Origin: Acidimicrobiales bacterium
GTDB lineage: Bacteria > Actinomycetota > Acidimicrobiia > Acidimicrobiales > UBA8190
Reading direction: 5' to 3'
Assembly: GCA_030040015.1 (NCBI GenBank)
Contig: JASHUM010000095.1
Location: 16,197 to 80,196 of the forward strand
DNA length: 64,000 nt
Shown here: positions 8,552 through 19,105 of the stretch, piece by piece
Numbering within the stretch: position 1 is the first letter of the stretch
How the letters are laid out: each line of letters opens with the position of its first letter
The notes under the pieces: generated by a model
What the model saw: only the letters and a program-made list of their open reading frames with translations
What the model was told of the DNA's origin: nothing
Database searches by the model: none
Made by a program: the position numbers and the translations under genes

Positions 8552-9991
8552 CTACTGGGGCGGCCCGCTGACCAGGGTCACCGAGGCGCTCTGCTGCTGC
8601 CCGGATGTGTCGAGGTACTGGATCGTCACCGTCTGACCGGGTGTCTCGCTCAGGATGACCTCGGTCAGCCCCTCGGGCGAGGTCACGCTGTGTCCGTCGA
8701 CGGCCGTGATGGTGTCGCCCTCGACCAGGCCGGCCTCCTCGGCGGGCCCGCCCGGCACGAGCTGCACGATCTGGGCACCGGACGTGGTCGATCCCCCGAA
8801 GGTGCTCGAAGGCGAACGCACGCCGACACCCAGGAAGGCGGTCTCGCCGATGTGGACGACGCTCGACGCCGTTCCGGCGATGATCTGGTGGGCGATGTCG
8901 AGCGCCTCGTCGATGGGGATCGAGTAGCCCTGGGTGCCCGTGCCCGAGAGCTCGTAGGAGCTCGAGGCGGCCGTGTCCATGCCGATGACCTTGCCGCTGG
9001 CGTCGACGAGCGGTCCGCCCGAGTCGCCCGAGACGATCCCGGCGTTGGTCTCGATGAGGTCGGAGAGCTGCTCCGAGCTGCCGTCCACCTCGTCGCTGGC
9101 GGTGATGGTCTGGTCGAGGGCGGTGATCGAGCCGCCGGCCGGGGTCAAGGCACCGGCCCCCTGGGCGTTCCCGATGGCCACCACGCCCTCGCCGACCGTG
9201 GCCTTGGACGAGTCACCCGTGGTCACCGTCTGAAGGCCGGAGGCGCCCACGATCTGGATCACGGCGACGTCCTGGGTGCGGTCGTAGCCGACGACGTTGG
9301 CGTTGTAGACCTTGCCGTTGCCGATGTCGGTGACGCTGATCTTGTTGGCGCTCTCGATGACGTGGTTGTTGGTGAGCACCAGCCCGTTGGAGGTGAGCAC
9401 CATGCCGGTGCCCGCACCCTCGATGCCCTCGTCGGTGATCTGGGTGTCGACGTCGACGAGACCCGGCTCGACCTCCTGGGCGATGGCGGAGACGTTGGCC
9501 GGCGCCCCCGATCCCTGCGTGGTGGGAGTGGTGCTCCCCGGGCTCAGTCCCGAGAAGGGCTGGACGTTCGAGGCCCGGTAGAGGTCGTGTCCCACGACAC
9601 CGCCCAACAGGGCGGCCACCAGGACTCCGACGACCACGATGGCGGCGACCACGGCCCGGCCCGCCGGGCGGTACCCGGGCGGCTGTCCTCCCGACCACGG
9701 CCCGCCGGGGTGCTGGGCCCCGGAGGGTGGGCCCCAGTGCCAGCCCCCACCAGGGGGGGGTCCGCCGGGCGGGGGGTACCCGGCGCTCCCGGGCGGGGGG
9801 TACCCCGCTGGGCCGGGTGGCGGGTAGCCGGTCCCACCCTGCGCCGGGCTCGTCGGGAAGGGGGCGGTGGGGGGGTTGCCCGGGAAGGGGCCGGTGGGGG
9901 GACCGGCCTGGCCTTCCTGCCAGGGCGGCCTCCACCCCGGAGGGGTGGAAGGACCCTCGTCAGCCGGTCGGTTGCCGGTCCATTCGTCCAT
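8552..9991 (-). CDS. HtrA/DegP-like S1C serine protease with PDZ domain, Pro/Gly-rich N-terminus
   Basis: TNNHVIES, TQDVAVIQI, GDSGGPLV triad; C-terminal PDZ; single TM segment. Confidence 0.92.
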   Translation of the reverse strand: MDEWTGNRPADEGPSTPPGWRPPWQEGQAGPPTGPFPGNPPTAPFPTSPAQGGTGYPPPGPAGYPPPGSAGYPPPGGPPPGGGWHWGPPSGAQHPGGPWSGGQPPGYRPAGRAVVAAIVVVGVLVAALLGGVVGHDLYRASNVQPFSGLSPGSTTPTTQGSGAPANVSAIAQEVEPGLVDVDTQITDEGIEGAGTGMVLTSNGLVLTNNHVIESANKISVTDIGNGKVYNANVVGYDRTQDVAVIQIVGASGLQTVTTGDSSKATVGEGVVAIGNAQGAGALTPAGGSITALDQTITASDEVDGSSEQLSDLIETNAGIVSGDSGGPLVDASGKVIGMDTAASSSYELSGTGTQGYSIPIDEALDIAHQIIAGTASSVVHIGETAFLGVGVRSPSSTFGGSTTSGAQIVQLVPGGPAEEAGLVEGDTITAVDGHSVTSPEGLTEVILSETPGQTVTIQYLDTSGQQQSASVTLVSGPPQ

Positions 9992-10038
9992 GTGCTGCAT
10001 CCTCTCCGGAGCGGCTTCGGCCTTCCTTGGCCGTTGCT

Positions 10039-10326
10039 TTATTCCCCCTGTGAAGAAGTCGCCCCCTCGAGCAGGCCGTCGGGGGTCCGCCCCAGGGCAC
10101 GGCTGATGGCCTCGGCCAGGGCGCGAGCCGAGGCGCCGTCGAGCTCGAGGGCGACCCGTGCCGAGGGGCCCAGCTCGGGGTTTCGCAAGTCGATGTTCAG
10201 GGTGTGGAGGTCCGGGGCGTGGACGGGATGGTCGACGTAGACGGTGGCCTCGCGCACCGCGAACCACCCGCTTGCCCCCTTGCCGCTGCCTCGCACCGGC
10301 AGCTGTTCGGTCTGGTACGTGCACAT
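10039..10326 (-). CDS. DUF6295-like protein
   Basis: MCTYQTEQLPVRGSGKGASGWFAVREATVYVDHPVHAPDLHTLNIDLRNPELGPSARVALEL. Confidence 0.7.
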   Translation of the reverse strand: MCTYQTEQLPVRGSGKGASGWFAVREATVYVDHPVHAPDLHTLNIDLRNPELGPSARVALELDGASARALAEAISRALGRTPDGLLEGATSSQGE

Positions 10327-10340
10327 GGTCGCCTCCGTCC

Positions 10341-11075
10341 TCAGCTCAGGTGCCGGCCGAAGAAGTCCCAGATCTTGTTCCACCCGTCGACGGCAGCCTC
10401 GGGCCGGTAGGCGGGACGGTCGGTGCAGAAGAAGGCGTGGCCGGCGCCCTCGTAGCTGTGGAACTCGAAGTCCTTGCCCGCTCCGGCCAGCAGCTTCTCG
10501 AGCTGGGCGACCTCGTCGGGGGCCGGGAACTGGTCGTCTGCCCCGAACAGCCCGAGCAGCGGACAGTGCAGGTCTTTCACCCGGTCCCCGAGTGGCCGCA
10601 CCGACAGCGGCGCGCCTTCGGGAGGCGTGTTGAGCACGAAGGCGCCGTAGCAGTCCACAGCGGCGTCGAGCGGGAGCGAGCAGGCGGCCAACAGCGACTG
10701 CCGGCCCCCCGAGCAGTACCCGATGGTCGCCGCCTTGCCGTTGCACACCTCCAGTGCCTTGAGCGTCTCCATGGCGCCGGCCACGTCGCCCACTAGGCGC
10801 TCGTCGGGAACGCCCCCGGCGGCCCGGGCGGTGGCGGCGGCGTCGTCCGGGCTCGCCCCGGGCGCCTCCCGGCTGTAGAGGTTGGGGCACAGGGCGGGGT
10901 AGCCATGGAAGGCGAAGCGCCGCGTCACCTCCTTGGACCAGTCGTCGTACCCGGGCATGTGGTGGATCACCACCACCCCGCCGGCCGGGGGCTGGCCGTC
11001 ACCGACAGGTTGGGCCAGGTATCCCTCGATCCGGTCCCCACCGTGGCCGGTCAGGGTCACGGTCTCTGCTCGCAT
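10341..11075 (-). CDS. Dienelactone hydrolase family protein
   Basis: VVVIHHMPGYDDW, IGYCSGGRQSLLAA, GAGHAFF. Confidence 0.9.
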   Translation of the reverse strand: MRAETVTLTGHGGDRIEGYLAQPVGDGQPPAGGVVVIHHMPGYDDWSKEVTRRFAFHGYPALCPNLYSREAPGASPDDAAATARAAGGVPDERLVGDVAGAMETLKALEVCNGKAATIGYCSGGRQSLLAACSLPLDAAVDCYGAFVLNTPPEGAPLSVRPLGDRVKDLHCPLLGLFGADDQFPAPDEVAQLEKLLAGAGKDFEFHSYEGAGHAFFCTDRPAYRPEAAVDGWNKIWDFFGRHLS

Positions 11076-11222
11076 GGCAACGTCCACGACTGCCCTCCTC
11101 TGGTGCCTCGAGTCTGTCGGCGGCAGCGCCCGCCGGACAGCGACGACCCTATGCCGCCGCTGCGCCGTGAGGCGCATCGACCCGGGACCGATGACAGAAT
11201 TGTCGCCACGGACGGGATCACC

Positions 11223-11741
11223 ATGCTCGAGGAGGATCACCGCCAGGCCCGGGAGCTCCTGGCCCGGCTCTCCGGCGACTCCCGGCGCGTCCTCGGTGAG
11301 GTGTTCGACGAGCTGGAGCGCGTCCTCGCCGTGCACTCCGCCGTCGAGATCGAGCACTTCTACCCGTTGGTGCACAAGCACGTGGAGGGGGGCATCGATT
11401 TCGCCAAGCAGGGTCGCCTCGACCACGAGGAGATCGACATGACCCTGTACCGCCTCCGCCACGTCCCTCTCGGAAACGACGAATTCGCCGCCGAGCTGGC
11501 CAAGCTGAGACGCGACGTGGCCGAGCACCTGCGAGACGAGGAGGAGAAGCTCTTCGCTCCCTTGCGCCACGCGCTCGGGCAGGACGGTCTGGCCGATCTG
11601 GCTCGCCACCTCGAGGTGGCCAGACGCCACGCCCCCACCCATCCCCATCCGTCCGCGCCCAAGTCGGCGCTGGGGTCACGCCTCGCCCATCGCGTCGTGG
11701 GCGCGGTGGACCGCCTGAGCGACCGTCGCCGCAGGGGCTGA
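11223..11741 (+). CDS. Hemerythrin HHE-domain protein
   Basis: LEEDHRQ, HSAVEIEHFYPLV, LDHEEID, HLRDEEEKLF pattern; exact start uncertain. Confidence 0.82.
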   Translation: MLEEDHRQARELLARLSGDSRRVLGEVFDELERVLAVHSAVEIEHFYPLVHKHVEGGIDFAKQGRLDHEEIDMTLYRLRHVPLGNDEFAAELAKLRRDVAEHLRDEEEKLFAPLRHALGQDGLADLARHLEVARRHAPTHPHPSAPKSALGSRLAHRVVGAVDRLSDRRRRG

Positions 11742-11744
11742 GGC

Positions 11745-13226
11745 CTAGCCCGGGCTGGGGGCGCGATCGCGCTTCGGCGCGTGCGCGGTCCGGCCCTTGG
11801 CGCCGGGCGCGATCCCGGTCGAGGTGGCGGGGTCGAGGCCGGCGGCGCCGAGCAGTTCCTCGAGGGCCTCGGGGACGTACGAGGCAAGCTTGGCCACCTT
11901 CGGCACTGTCTCCCGGCACGCCATGAGCCCCCAGTTGAGGACGCCCCGGTAGCTCATGACCGTGACGTTGAGCCCGGCCCCGTCCATGACCGGGCCCAGG
12001 GGGAAGCCGGCCACCAGCTCCGACCCACCCAGGTAGATGGGGAAGTCCGGTCCGGGCACGTTGGAGATGACCAAACTGTGGATGGGCCGGTGGCGCTCGG
12101 CGAGGCGGAAGCGGGTGTAGGTGCGGGCCGCGGCCGAGAAGACGTTGGGCGCGGCGTGCTCGGCCCAGTCGAGGAGCACCTCGGCGCCCAGTGCTTTGTG
12201 CTCCTCCTTGGCTCCCTTCGTGCCGTCGCGGATGGTGAGCAGACGCTTGACCGGGTCGTCGACGCGGCAGGGAAGGCCCACGAACATGGCCGACACCTTG
12301 TTGGCGCTCTTGTGCTGCGTCGAGCCTTGGACCGACACCGGCACGGTGACCACGAGGGGGTCGTCGGGGAGCTCGTCACCCTCGTCCAGGTACCGGCGCA
12401 GCGCCCCGGCGCAGAGGGCCAGCACCACGTCGTTGACGGTCGTCTCGAGCGCGTTCTTGACCCGCTTCACGTCGTCGAGCGAGATGGTGGAGAACGCCAC
12501 TGCCCGGTGGGCGGTGATGGCCTGGTTGAGCGAGGTGCGCGGGGTGGTGAGGGGGAGCGCGGCGTTGCCCGACGACGACTGGCGGACCTTGCGGACGTCG
12601 AAGAATGCCTTGCCCGTCTTCCAAGCCAGAGGGACGATGCGCAGCTGACGAGTGGCCCGGTCCAAGAGGGCCTGGCCCAACAAGGTGAGATCCGAAGGCG
12701 CCCGTCCGGCGCTGGGCATCTCGTCGGGCGCCGGGCGGGGCGCCGGGTCCGCCTCGAGGTCGAACAGCTCGGCCAGCAGCTCGGCCCCGGAGACGCCGTC
12801 GATGGTGCAGTGGTGGATCTTGGTCACGACGGCGATACGCCCGCCTTCGAGGCCCTCGACGATGTACATCTCCCACAGGGGCTTGGAGCGGTCCAGTTTG
12901 CGGCTGCACACGTCGCCCACGAAGTCGGCCAGCTCGGTGATCCCTCCCGGGGCGGGAAGTGCCGCTCGGCGGACGTGATAGTCGATGTCGAAGTGGTGGT
13001 CGTCGACCCAATAGGGGTGTCCGAGCCGGAAGGGGACCTCCACCAACCTGCGCCGGAACACCGGCGCCTGCACCAGGCGTTCGCTGACCAGGGTCCGCAC
13101 CTTGGCGTAGCTGTAGCCGCCCGGCACCGTGGTGGGGTCGAACACCGCCGCCATCGACACGTGCATGTGGAGGCTCGGGGTCTCCAAGTACAAGAACGAC
13201 GCGTCCAGCCCGCTCAGTCGCTCCAT
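11745..13226 (-). CDS. Wax ester synthase / diacylglycerol acyltransferase (WS/DGAT)
   Basis: MERLSGLDASFLYLETPSLHMHV, HHCTIDGVSGAEL. Confidence 0.93.
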   Translation of the reverse strand: MERLSGLDASFLYLETPSLHMHVSMAAVFDPTTVPGGYSYAKVRTLVSERLVQAPVFRRRLVEVPFRLGHPYWVDDHHFDIDYHVRRAALPAPGGITELADFVGDVCSRKLDRSKPLWEMYIVEGLEGGRIAVVTKIHHCTIDGVSGAELLAELFDLEADPAPRPAPDEMPSAGRAPSDLTLLGQALLDRATRQLRIVPLAWKTGKAFFDVRKVRQSSSGNAALPLTTPRTSLNQAITAHRAVAFSTISLDDVKRVKNALETTVNDVVLALCAGALRRYLDEGDELPDDPLVVTVPVSVQGSTQHKSANKVSAMFVGLPCRVDDPVKRLLTIRDGTKGAKEEHKALGAEVLLDWAEHAAPNVFSAAARTYTRFRLAERHRPIHSLVISNVPGPDFPIYLGGSELVAGFPLGPVMDGAGLNVTVMSYRGVLNWGLMACRETVPKVAKLASYVPEALEELLGAAGLDPATSTGIAPGAKGRTAHAPKRDRAPSPG

Positions 13227-13311
13227 GCGCCCTGCCTTCCCGGACCCGGCGCCGCCCGCCCGGCCTTCCGCTCGACGTGCGCATCATCGCACCCTCCGAC
13301 AGGATGTTGCC

Positions 13312-14625
13312 ATGGCCTGGTCCTGGGCGTACCTGGGGGTGTCGCTCTTCGGCGCTGCCCTGGTGCTCAACGCCTTCCGCCCCCTCAAGAACGGCGCCTT
13401 CGTCGTCCAGAGCTTCTTCGCCGGGTGGTACACGGCGGAGATGCCGGTGTGGCACATCGTGTGGCAGGCGGCGTTCACCGTCGGCTTCGCCTCCGAGGGT
13501 GCGTTGCGCTTCTGGCCGGGCTGGCTCGGACTGGCCGTGGCCGTCGCCTCCTGGGGCGGGCTCGGCCTGCACTTTGCCATCGGCAACAAAGCCCGGGCCG
13601 TGCTCACCCAAGCCGAGGCCGAGGTCCCCCTGCCCCCGATCGAGGGGCTCGAGCTGCCCCGGTCCGGGCGCGACACCATGTGGCGCTTCCCCCGGCTGAT
13701 CTGGCCGCTCCCGCGCCCGACGCTGGCGGTCCGGACCTTCCGCAACATCGACTACTGGGGGGACGGCCGGCGAGCCCACATGCTCGACGTCATCGTCGGA
13801 CGCGGCGCCACGCCCGAGCGGGCACCGGTGTTCGTCTACATCCACGGCGGGGCGTGGATGATCGGCGACAAGCGCGAGCAGGGCTTCCCCCTCATGTACG
13901 AGCTGGCCCGCCGCGGCTGGGTGTGCGTCACCGTGAATTACCGCCTGAGCCCCCGGGCCACGTGGCCCGACCACATCGTCGACTGCAAGCGCGCCATCGC
14001 CTGGGTGCGCGACCACGTCGCCGAGTACGGCGGTGATCCTGGGTTCCTGGCCGTGTCGGGCGGCTCCGCCGGCGGGCACCTGGCCGCTCTGGTGGCGCTC
14101 AGCGCCGGCGACCCCGTCTTCCAGCCCGGGTTCGCCGAGGCGGACACCGGCGTGGACGCCTGCGTGCCCATCTACGGCCAGTACGACATGACGTGCCACG
14201 GCGGCGGGCGGAATCTGCGGGACAAGGGCGAGCTGCGCATGTTCGAGCGGCGCATCTTCAAGACCTCCTACGCCGAGCACTCCGAGGTGTTCGAGGCGGC
14301 CTCTCCCATCTGCCGGCTGCGCCCCGACGCCCCGCCCTTCTTCGTCGTCCACGGCCGCAACGACACCCTCATCCCGGTGGGCGACGCCCGGGAGTTCGTC
14401 CGCGAGCTTCGCCAGGTGTCGCGCTCGCCGGTGCTCTACGCCGAGCTGCCCTACGCCCAGCACGCCTTCGACGTGATGCCCTCGGTGCGCAGCGCCCACG
14501 TGGTGGCGGCCGTCGTGCGTTTCCTCGAGGGAACCCGCCGCCGGCTCATCGCTCCCGAGACCGTCTCGGCCAGCACCGTCGCCTCCGAGCTCGCCCTCGA
14601 CCCGACGCCTGACGCCGCATCCTGA
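13312..14625 (+). CDS. Alpha/beta hydrolase (HSL-type esterase) with N-terminal membrane segments
   Basis: VYIHGGAWMIGDKREQG, VSGGSAGGHLAAL, HGRNDTLIP. Confidence 0.9.
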   Translation: MAWSWAYLGVSLFGAALVLNAFRPLKNGAFVVQSFFAGWYTAEMPVWHIVWQAAFTVGFASEGALRFWPGWLGLAVAVASWGGLGLHFAIGNKARAVLTQAEAEVPLPPIEGLELPRSGRDTMWRFPRLIWPLPRPTLAVRTFRNIDYWGDGRRAHMLDVIVGRGATPERAPVFVYIHGGAWMIGDKREQGFPLMYELARRGWVCVTVNYRLSPRATWPDHIVDCKRAIAWVRDHVAEYGGDPGFLAVSGGSAGGHLAALVALSAGDPVFQPGFAEADTGVDACVPIYGQYDMTCHGGGRNLRDKGELRMFERRIFKTSYAEHSEVFEAASPICRLRPDAPPFFVVHGRNDTLIPVGDAREFVRELRQVSRSPVLYAELPYAQHAFDVMPSVRSAHVVAAVVRFLEGTRRRLIAPETVSASTVASELALDPTPDAAS

Positions 14626-14637
14626 AGGGGCGGTCCG

Positions 14638-17283
14638 TCAGTCCCCGGGAGCCTCACCCAGGACGACGAGCACCTCGGGCGGTCCGATGGCGGTGACGAG
14701 CTCGAGCACGCCGCCCGCCTCGCGCACGTCTGCCTCGGCCCGGTCCAGGAGCTCGAGGCGCTCGGCGTGGTCGGTCACGGTGAGCCGGGTGACGGGGACG
14801 CGCATGGACTTGTGTGCCTCTGTCTTCACCCGCCGTACCGCGCCGAGCACGTTCGACGCCATGTCGAGCACGCCGGTGGACCCCGAGAGCGCCGGCGGTG
14901 GCAGCTCGCTCGGCGACGGCCACGGAGCCCGATGCACCGAGCCCCGGTGCCACCACGACCACACCTCTTCGGTGACGAAGGGCAGCACGGGAGCGAACAG
15001 GCGCAGGAGCACCGACAGTGCAAGGGCCAGGGCGGCGCGCGCCGAGGCGGCGGCGGGATCCGACGGGTCCTGGTAGGCCCGGGCCTTCACCAGCTCCACG
15101 TAGTCGTCGCAGAACGACCAGAAGAAGCCCTCGCTGCGCTCGAGCGCCTTGGCGTAGTCGTAGTCCTCGTAGGCGGCGGTCGCCTCCGTCACCACCGATG
15201 CCAGCCCGCTGAGCATGGCCAGGTCGATCGGAGCCACGACCGCGTCCGGCCCGGGTACCGGCGCCCCCGCCAGCCGGCCCAGGGCGAAGCGCGAGGCGTT
15301 GAGCACCTTCATGGCCAGGCGACGGCCCACCTTCATCTGGCCCTCGTCGAAGGCGGTGTCGACGCCGGGCCGGCCGCACGCCGCCCAGTAGCGAACGGCG
15401 TCCGTCCCGTGCTGCTCGAGCAGAGCGATGGGCGTCACGACGTTGCCCTTGGACTTCGACATCTTCTTGCGGTCGGGGTCGAGGATCCATCCCGAGATCT
15501 CCACGTCGCTCCAGGGCAAGACGTGGTGCTCGAGCTCGGCCCTGACCACGGTCGTGAACAGCCAGGTGCGGATGATCTCGTGGCTCTGGGGGCGCAGGTC
15601 CATGGGGAAGACCCGGGAGAACAGATCGGGGTCGTCCTCCCAGCGTCCGGCGATCTGAGGCGTGAGCGAGGACGTGGCCCAGGTGTCCATGACGTCCGGA
15701 TCGCCGACGAAGCCTCCCGCCTGCCCGCGCTGGTCCTGGCTGTACCCGGCGGGGACGTCGTCGGAGGGATCGACCGGAAGGCGGTCCTCGGAGGCGAGGA
15801 GCGGGTGGGCGTAGTCGACGTCGCCCTCTGGGCTCACCGGATACCACACCGGGAAGGGCACGCCGAAGAACCGCTGCCGGCTGATGTTCCAGTCGCCGTT
15901 GAGCCCTTCCACCCACGACTCGTAGCGGTGCACCATGTGGGGCGGGTGCCAGCGCAGCTCGCGGCCCCGTTCGAGAAGGCGGGGACGAAGGGCCATGGTG
16001 CGCACGTACCACTGCCGGCTGGACACGATCTCGAGAGGCCGCTCGCCGCGCTCGTAGAACCGCACGGCATGGACGACGGGCCGTGGCTCGCCCACCAGGG
16101 CGCCCGACCCGGCCAGCAACTCGACGATCCGGCGCCGGGCCTGGGCCACGGTGCGGCCACGCAGCTCGGCGTACGCGGCGCGCGCCGCTTCAGGGTGGCG
16201 TGACTCCCACCCCGGGTCCCCGAACGGAGCGTCGCGCAACCGGCCGTCGCGGCCCACCACGGTTCGGGTGGGCAGCTCCAGCTCCCTCCACCAGGTCACG
16301 TCGGCCGTGTCGCCGAAGGTGCACACCATGGCGATGCCCGTCCCCTTGTCGGGCTCGGCCAAGGGATGCGCCACGACCGGCACGGGGACTTCGAAGAGCG
16401 GGGTGAGCACCTCCGAGCCGAAGAGGGATCGGTAGCGGTCGTCGTCGGGATGGGCGACGAGGGCCACGCAGGCCGGGAGCAGCTCGGGACGAGTGGTGTC
16501 GATCTCCACCGGGCCGGCGTCATCGGCGCGCCGGAAGGCGAGGCGGTGATACGCCCCGGTCACCTCCCGATCCTCCATCTCGGCCTGGGACACCGCCGTC
16601 TGGAAGTCGACGTCCCACTGGGTGGGCGCCTCGGCCAGATAGGCGTGGCCGCCGGCCAACAGGCGCAGGAAGCCGCGCTGGCTCACCCGACGCGCCTCGG
16701 CAGAGATGGTCGTGTACGTGAGCGTCCAGTCGACCGACAGCCCGAGGTGGTGCCAGGTCGTCTCGAATGCCTTCTCGTCCTCGGCCGTGAGCTGGTTGCA
16801 CAAGGCGACGAAATCGGGCCGCGACACCGGCACCTGCTCCTTGCCCGGCGAGGCTGGTGGTGCGAACCCGGGGTCGTGCTGAAGGCTCGGGTCACAGCGC
16901 ACGCCGAAGTAGTTCTGCACCCGGCGCTCGGTGGCCAGCCCGTTGTCGTCCCAGCCGATGGGATAGAAGACCGAGTAGCCCCTCATGCGCCGGTAGCGGG
17001 CCACGGTGTCGGTGTGGGTGAAGGAGAAGACGTGGCCCACGTGCAGAGATCCCGACACCGTGGGCGGAGGGGTGTCGATGGCGAAGACACCCGAACGGGA
17101 CACGGCGCGGTCGAAGCGGTAGGTCCCGTCCTCCTCCCAGTGCCTGTCCCACTTGTCCTCGAGCCCTTCGAGCGCGGGCCGATCGGGAACCGCGGGAGCA
17201 CGGGGAGCTTCGAGCGGGGGCGCCGTCACGGCGTCGTCGCCCGGCGCCGGTGCGCTCGCAGCGTCGGTCGGGGCGGCGTTCAC
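14638..17283 (-). CDS. valS: Valyl-tRNA synthetase
   Basis: PPPTVSGSLHVGHVFSFTHTD, FYPIGWDDNGLATERRVQNYFGV, KKMSKSKGN. Confidence 0.95.
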   Translation of the reverse strand: MNAAPTDAASAPAPGDDAVTAPPLEAPRAPAVPDRPALEGLEDKWDRHWEEDGTYRFDRAVSRSGVFAIDTPPPTVSGSLHVGHVFSFTHTDTVARYRRMRGYSVFYPIGWDDNGLATERRVQNYFGVRCDPSLQHDPGFAPPASPGKEQVPVSRPDFVALCNQLTAEDEKAFETTWHHLGLSVDWTLTYTTISAEARRVSQRGFLRLLAGGHAYLAEAPTQWDVDFQTAVSQAEMEDREVTGAYHRLAFRRADDAGPVEIDTTRPELLPACVALVAHPDDDRYRSLFGSEVLTPLFEVPVPVVAHPLAEPDKGTGIAMVCTFGDTADVTWWRELELPTRTVVGRDGRLRDAPFGDPGWESRHPEAARAAYAELRGRTVAQARRRIVELLAGSGALVGEPRPVVHAVRFYERGERPLEIVSSRQWYVRTMALRPRLLERGRELRWHPPHMVHRYESWVEGLNGDWNISRQRFFGVPFPVWYPVSPEGDVDYAHPLLASEDRLPVDPSDDVPAGYSQDQRGQAGGFVGDPDVMDTWATSSLTPQIAGRWEDDPDLFSRVFPMDLRPQSHEIIRTWLFTTVVRAELEHHVLPWSDVEISGWILDPDRKKMSKSKGNVVTPIALLEQHGTDAVRYWAACGRPGVDTAFDEGQMKVGRRLAMKVLNASRFALGRLAGAPVPGPDAVVAPIDLAMLSGLASVVTEATAAYEDYDYAKALERSEGFFWSFCDDYVELVKARAYQDPSDPAAASARAALALALSVLLRLFAPVLPFVTEEVWSWWHRGSVHRAPWPSPSELPPPALSGSTGVLDMASNVLGAVRRVKTEAHKSMRVPVTRLTVTDHAERLELLDRAEADVREAGGVLELVTAIGPPEVLVVLGEAPGD

Positions 17284-17303
17284 GATCCGGTTACCGTATC
17301 GGA

Positions 17304-18695
17304 GTGCTGCGCCTCCACGACACGGCCACCGGCACCGTGCGGCCGCTGGAGCAGCGGCAACCGGGCGTCGTCACCATGTACGTCTGCGGTCTCACCGTCT
17401 ACGACGTGCCCCACATCGGCCATGGTCGTGCCGCGTTGGTCTTCGACGTCCTCCGCCGTTATCTCGAGTTCTCGGGAGTGCGGGTCGATCACGTGTCGAA
17501 CGTCACCGACATCGACGACAAGATCATCGATCGCGCCGCCGTGGAGCGCCGGAGCCCCGAGGAGGTCGCCCTCCAGTACGAGGAGGTGTGGTGGGACGCA
17601 GTGGACAGCCTCGGAGTGCTGCGCCCCACTCACACCCCGCACGCCACCGGGTACGTCGTCCAGATGGTGCAGCTCATCGACGAGTTGGTGCGCCGAGGCG
17701 CCGCCTATGAGACGAGCGACGGGGTGTACCTGGCGGTGGACCAGGTCGACGGGTACGGGCTCCTGGCACGTCAGAGCCTCGACTCTCTGCGGGCCGGTGC
17801 CCGGGTCGAGGTGGGCGAGGAGAAACGTTCGCCCGTCGACTTCGTCCTGTGGAAGAAGGCGAAGCCCGGTGAGCCGACGTGGGAGTCGCCTTGGGGCCCC
17901 GGACGTCCCGGGTGGCACACCGAGTGCGTGGTCATGTCGTTGGCGTTGCTCGGCGACGGTTTCGATCTCCACGGCGGGGGGATCGACCTGGCTTTCCCGC
18001 ATCACGAGAACGAGCGGGCCCAGGCGATCGCCTGGGGCCGCTCGTTCGCCAGCCACTGGGTCCACCACGGGATGGTGACGGTTGGTGAGGAGAAGATGGC
18101 GAAGTCTCTGGGCAACTTCGTCACCCTGACCGACCTCCTGTCGCGCGCCGACCCTCGTGCCTACCGGCTATTGGTCCTGCGAGCCCATTACCGTTCCCCG
18201 ATGGAGGTCACCCCGGCCACGCTGGCTGACGCCACCGAGAGCCTGAGCCGGCTGGACGCTCTCGCCAGGCGTTTCGGCCTGGATCCGTCGCTCGGCGAGG
18301 AGAGTGTCGCCGACGCATCGGGTCTCGGAGTGGACCCAGCCGCGTTGTCGGCCTTCGTCGAACGCATGGACGACGACCTCGACACCCCCGGTGCCGTGGC
18401 CGGGATCTTCGACTTGGTGCGCCAGGCCAACGCCGCCGCCGACGCCGGCGACAGCGAGGGGGCGCGGACACTGGCCGTGTCGGTAGCGGTGCTCGCCGGA
18501 GCGCTGGGGCTCCGATTCACCGGTTCCGGCCCGGCCGTCGACGACCAAACCTCGCAATTGGTGAACGCTCGCGACCAAGCGCGCGCCGAGCGTGACTGGG
18601 TTCGTGCAGACGAGATCCGAGCGGAGCTGGAAGCACTGGGCTGGGTGGTGGAGGACACTGCCGACGGCACCCGCCTCCATCTCCGACAACCCTGA
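17304..18695 (+). CDS. cysS: Cysteinyl-tRNA synthetase
   Basis: [49 protein letters not shown]. Confidence 0.94.
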   Translation: MLRLHDTATGTVRPLEQRQPGVVTMYVCGLTVYDVPHIGHGRAALVFDVLRRYLEFSGVRVDHVSNVTDIDDKIIDRAAVERRSPEEVALQYEEVWWDAVDSLGVLRPTHTPHATGYVVQMVQLIDELVRRGAAYETSDGVYLAVDQVDGYGLLARQSLDSLRAGARVEVGEEKRSPVDFVLWKKAKPGEPTWESPWGPGRPGWHTECVVMSLALLGDGFDLHGGGIDLAFPHHENERAQAIAWGRSFASHWVHHGMVTVGEEKMAKSLGNFVTLTDLLSRADPRAYRLLVLRAHYRSPMEVTPATLADATESLSRLDALARRFGLDPSLGEESVADASGLGVDPAALSAFVERMDDDLDTPGAVAGIFDLVRQANAAADAGDSEGARTLAVSVAVLAGALGLRFTGSGPAVDDQTSQLVNARDQARAERDWVRADEIRAELEALGWVVEDTADGTRLHLRQP

Positions 18696-18790
18696 TGTCG
18701 AGCCCCGGCAACGACGCAGCGCCCCGGGCGTTGCACGTCGCGGCGCGCTACCTTTTCCGCCACGGGGGTGGCGAGAAGGAGGGCGGGACG

Positions 18791-19009
18791 TTGTCGTCGG
18801 GAACGGTCAAGTGGTTCAACGCGGAGAAGGGCTACGGCTTCATCGCCCAGCCCGACGGGGGTGAGGACGTCTTCGTCCACCACTCCGCGATCCAGATGAA
18901 CGGGTACCGGACTCTGGAAGAAGGGCAGTTGGTGGAGTTCGAGGTGAAGGAGGGCCCCAAGGGCCTCCAAGCAGTCGAAGTCAAGCCGGCCGGCGCCCCG
19001 GCTCACTAG
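18791..19009 (+). CDS. Cold-shock domain protein
   Basis: [37 protein letters not shown] start inferred. Confidence 0.93.
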   Translation: MSSGTVKWFNAEKGYGFIAQPDGGEDVFVHHSAIQMNGYRTLEEGQLVEFEVKEGPKGLQAVEVKPAGAPAH

Positions 19010-19105
19010 GAACCGCACCGGCCCTGGTCACAGGACCGGACGGAGCGGTGATTGTCCAACCCGAGCGGGTAGGTTACCGTTGAGTAACTAAGCGAAGGGG
19101 AGGCC

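Noticed and set aside
8525-10240. 571-aa plus-strand ORF opposite the HtrA gene
   Set aside because: Antisense GC artefact: low-complexity G/R/D/H-rich translation with no motif, mirrored by a clear protease on the other strand.
11781-14036. 751-aa plus-strand ORF and the 12376..14499 minus ORF
   Set aside because: Overlap the strongly supported WS/DGAT and esterase genes; translations have no recognisable domain.
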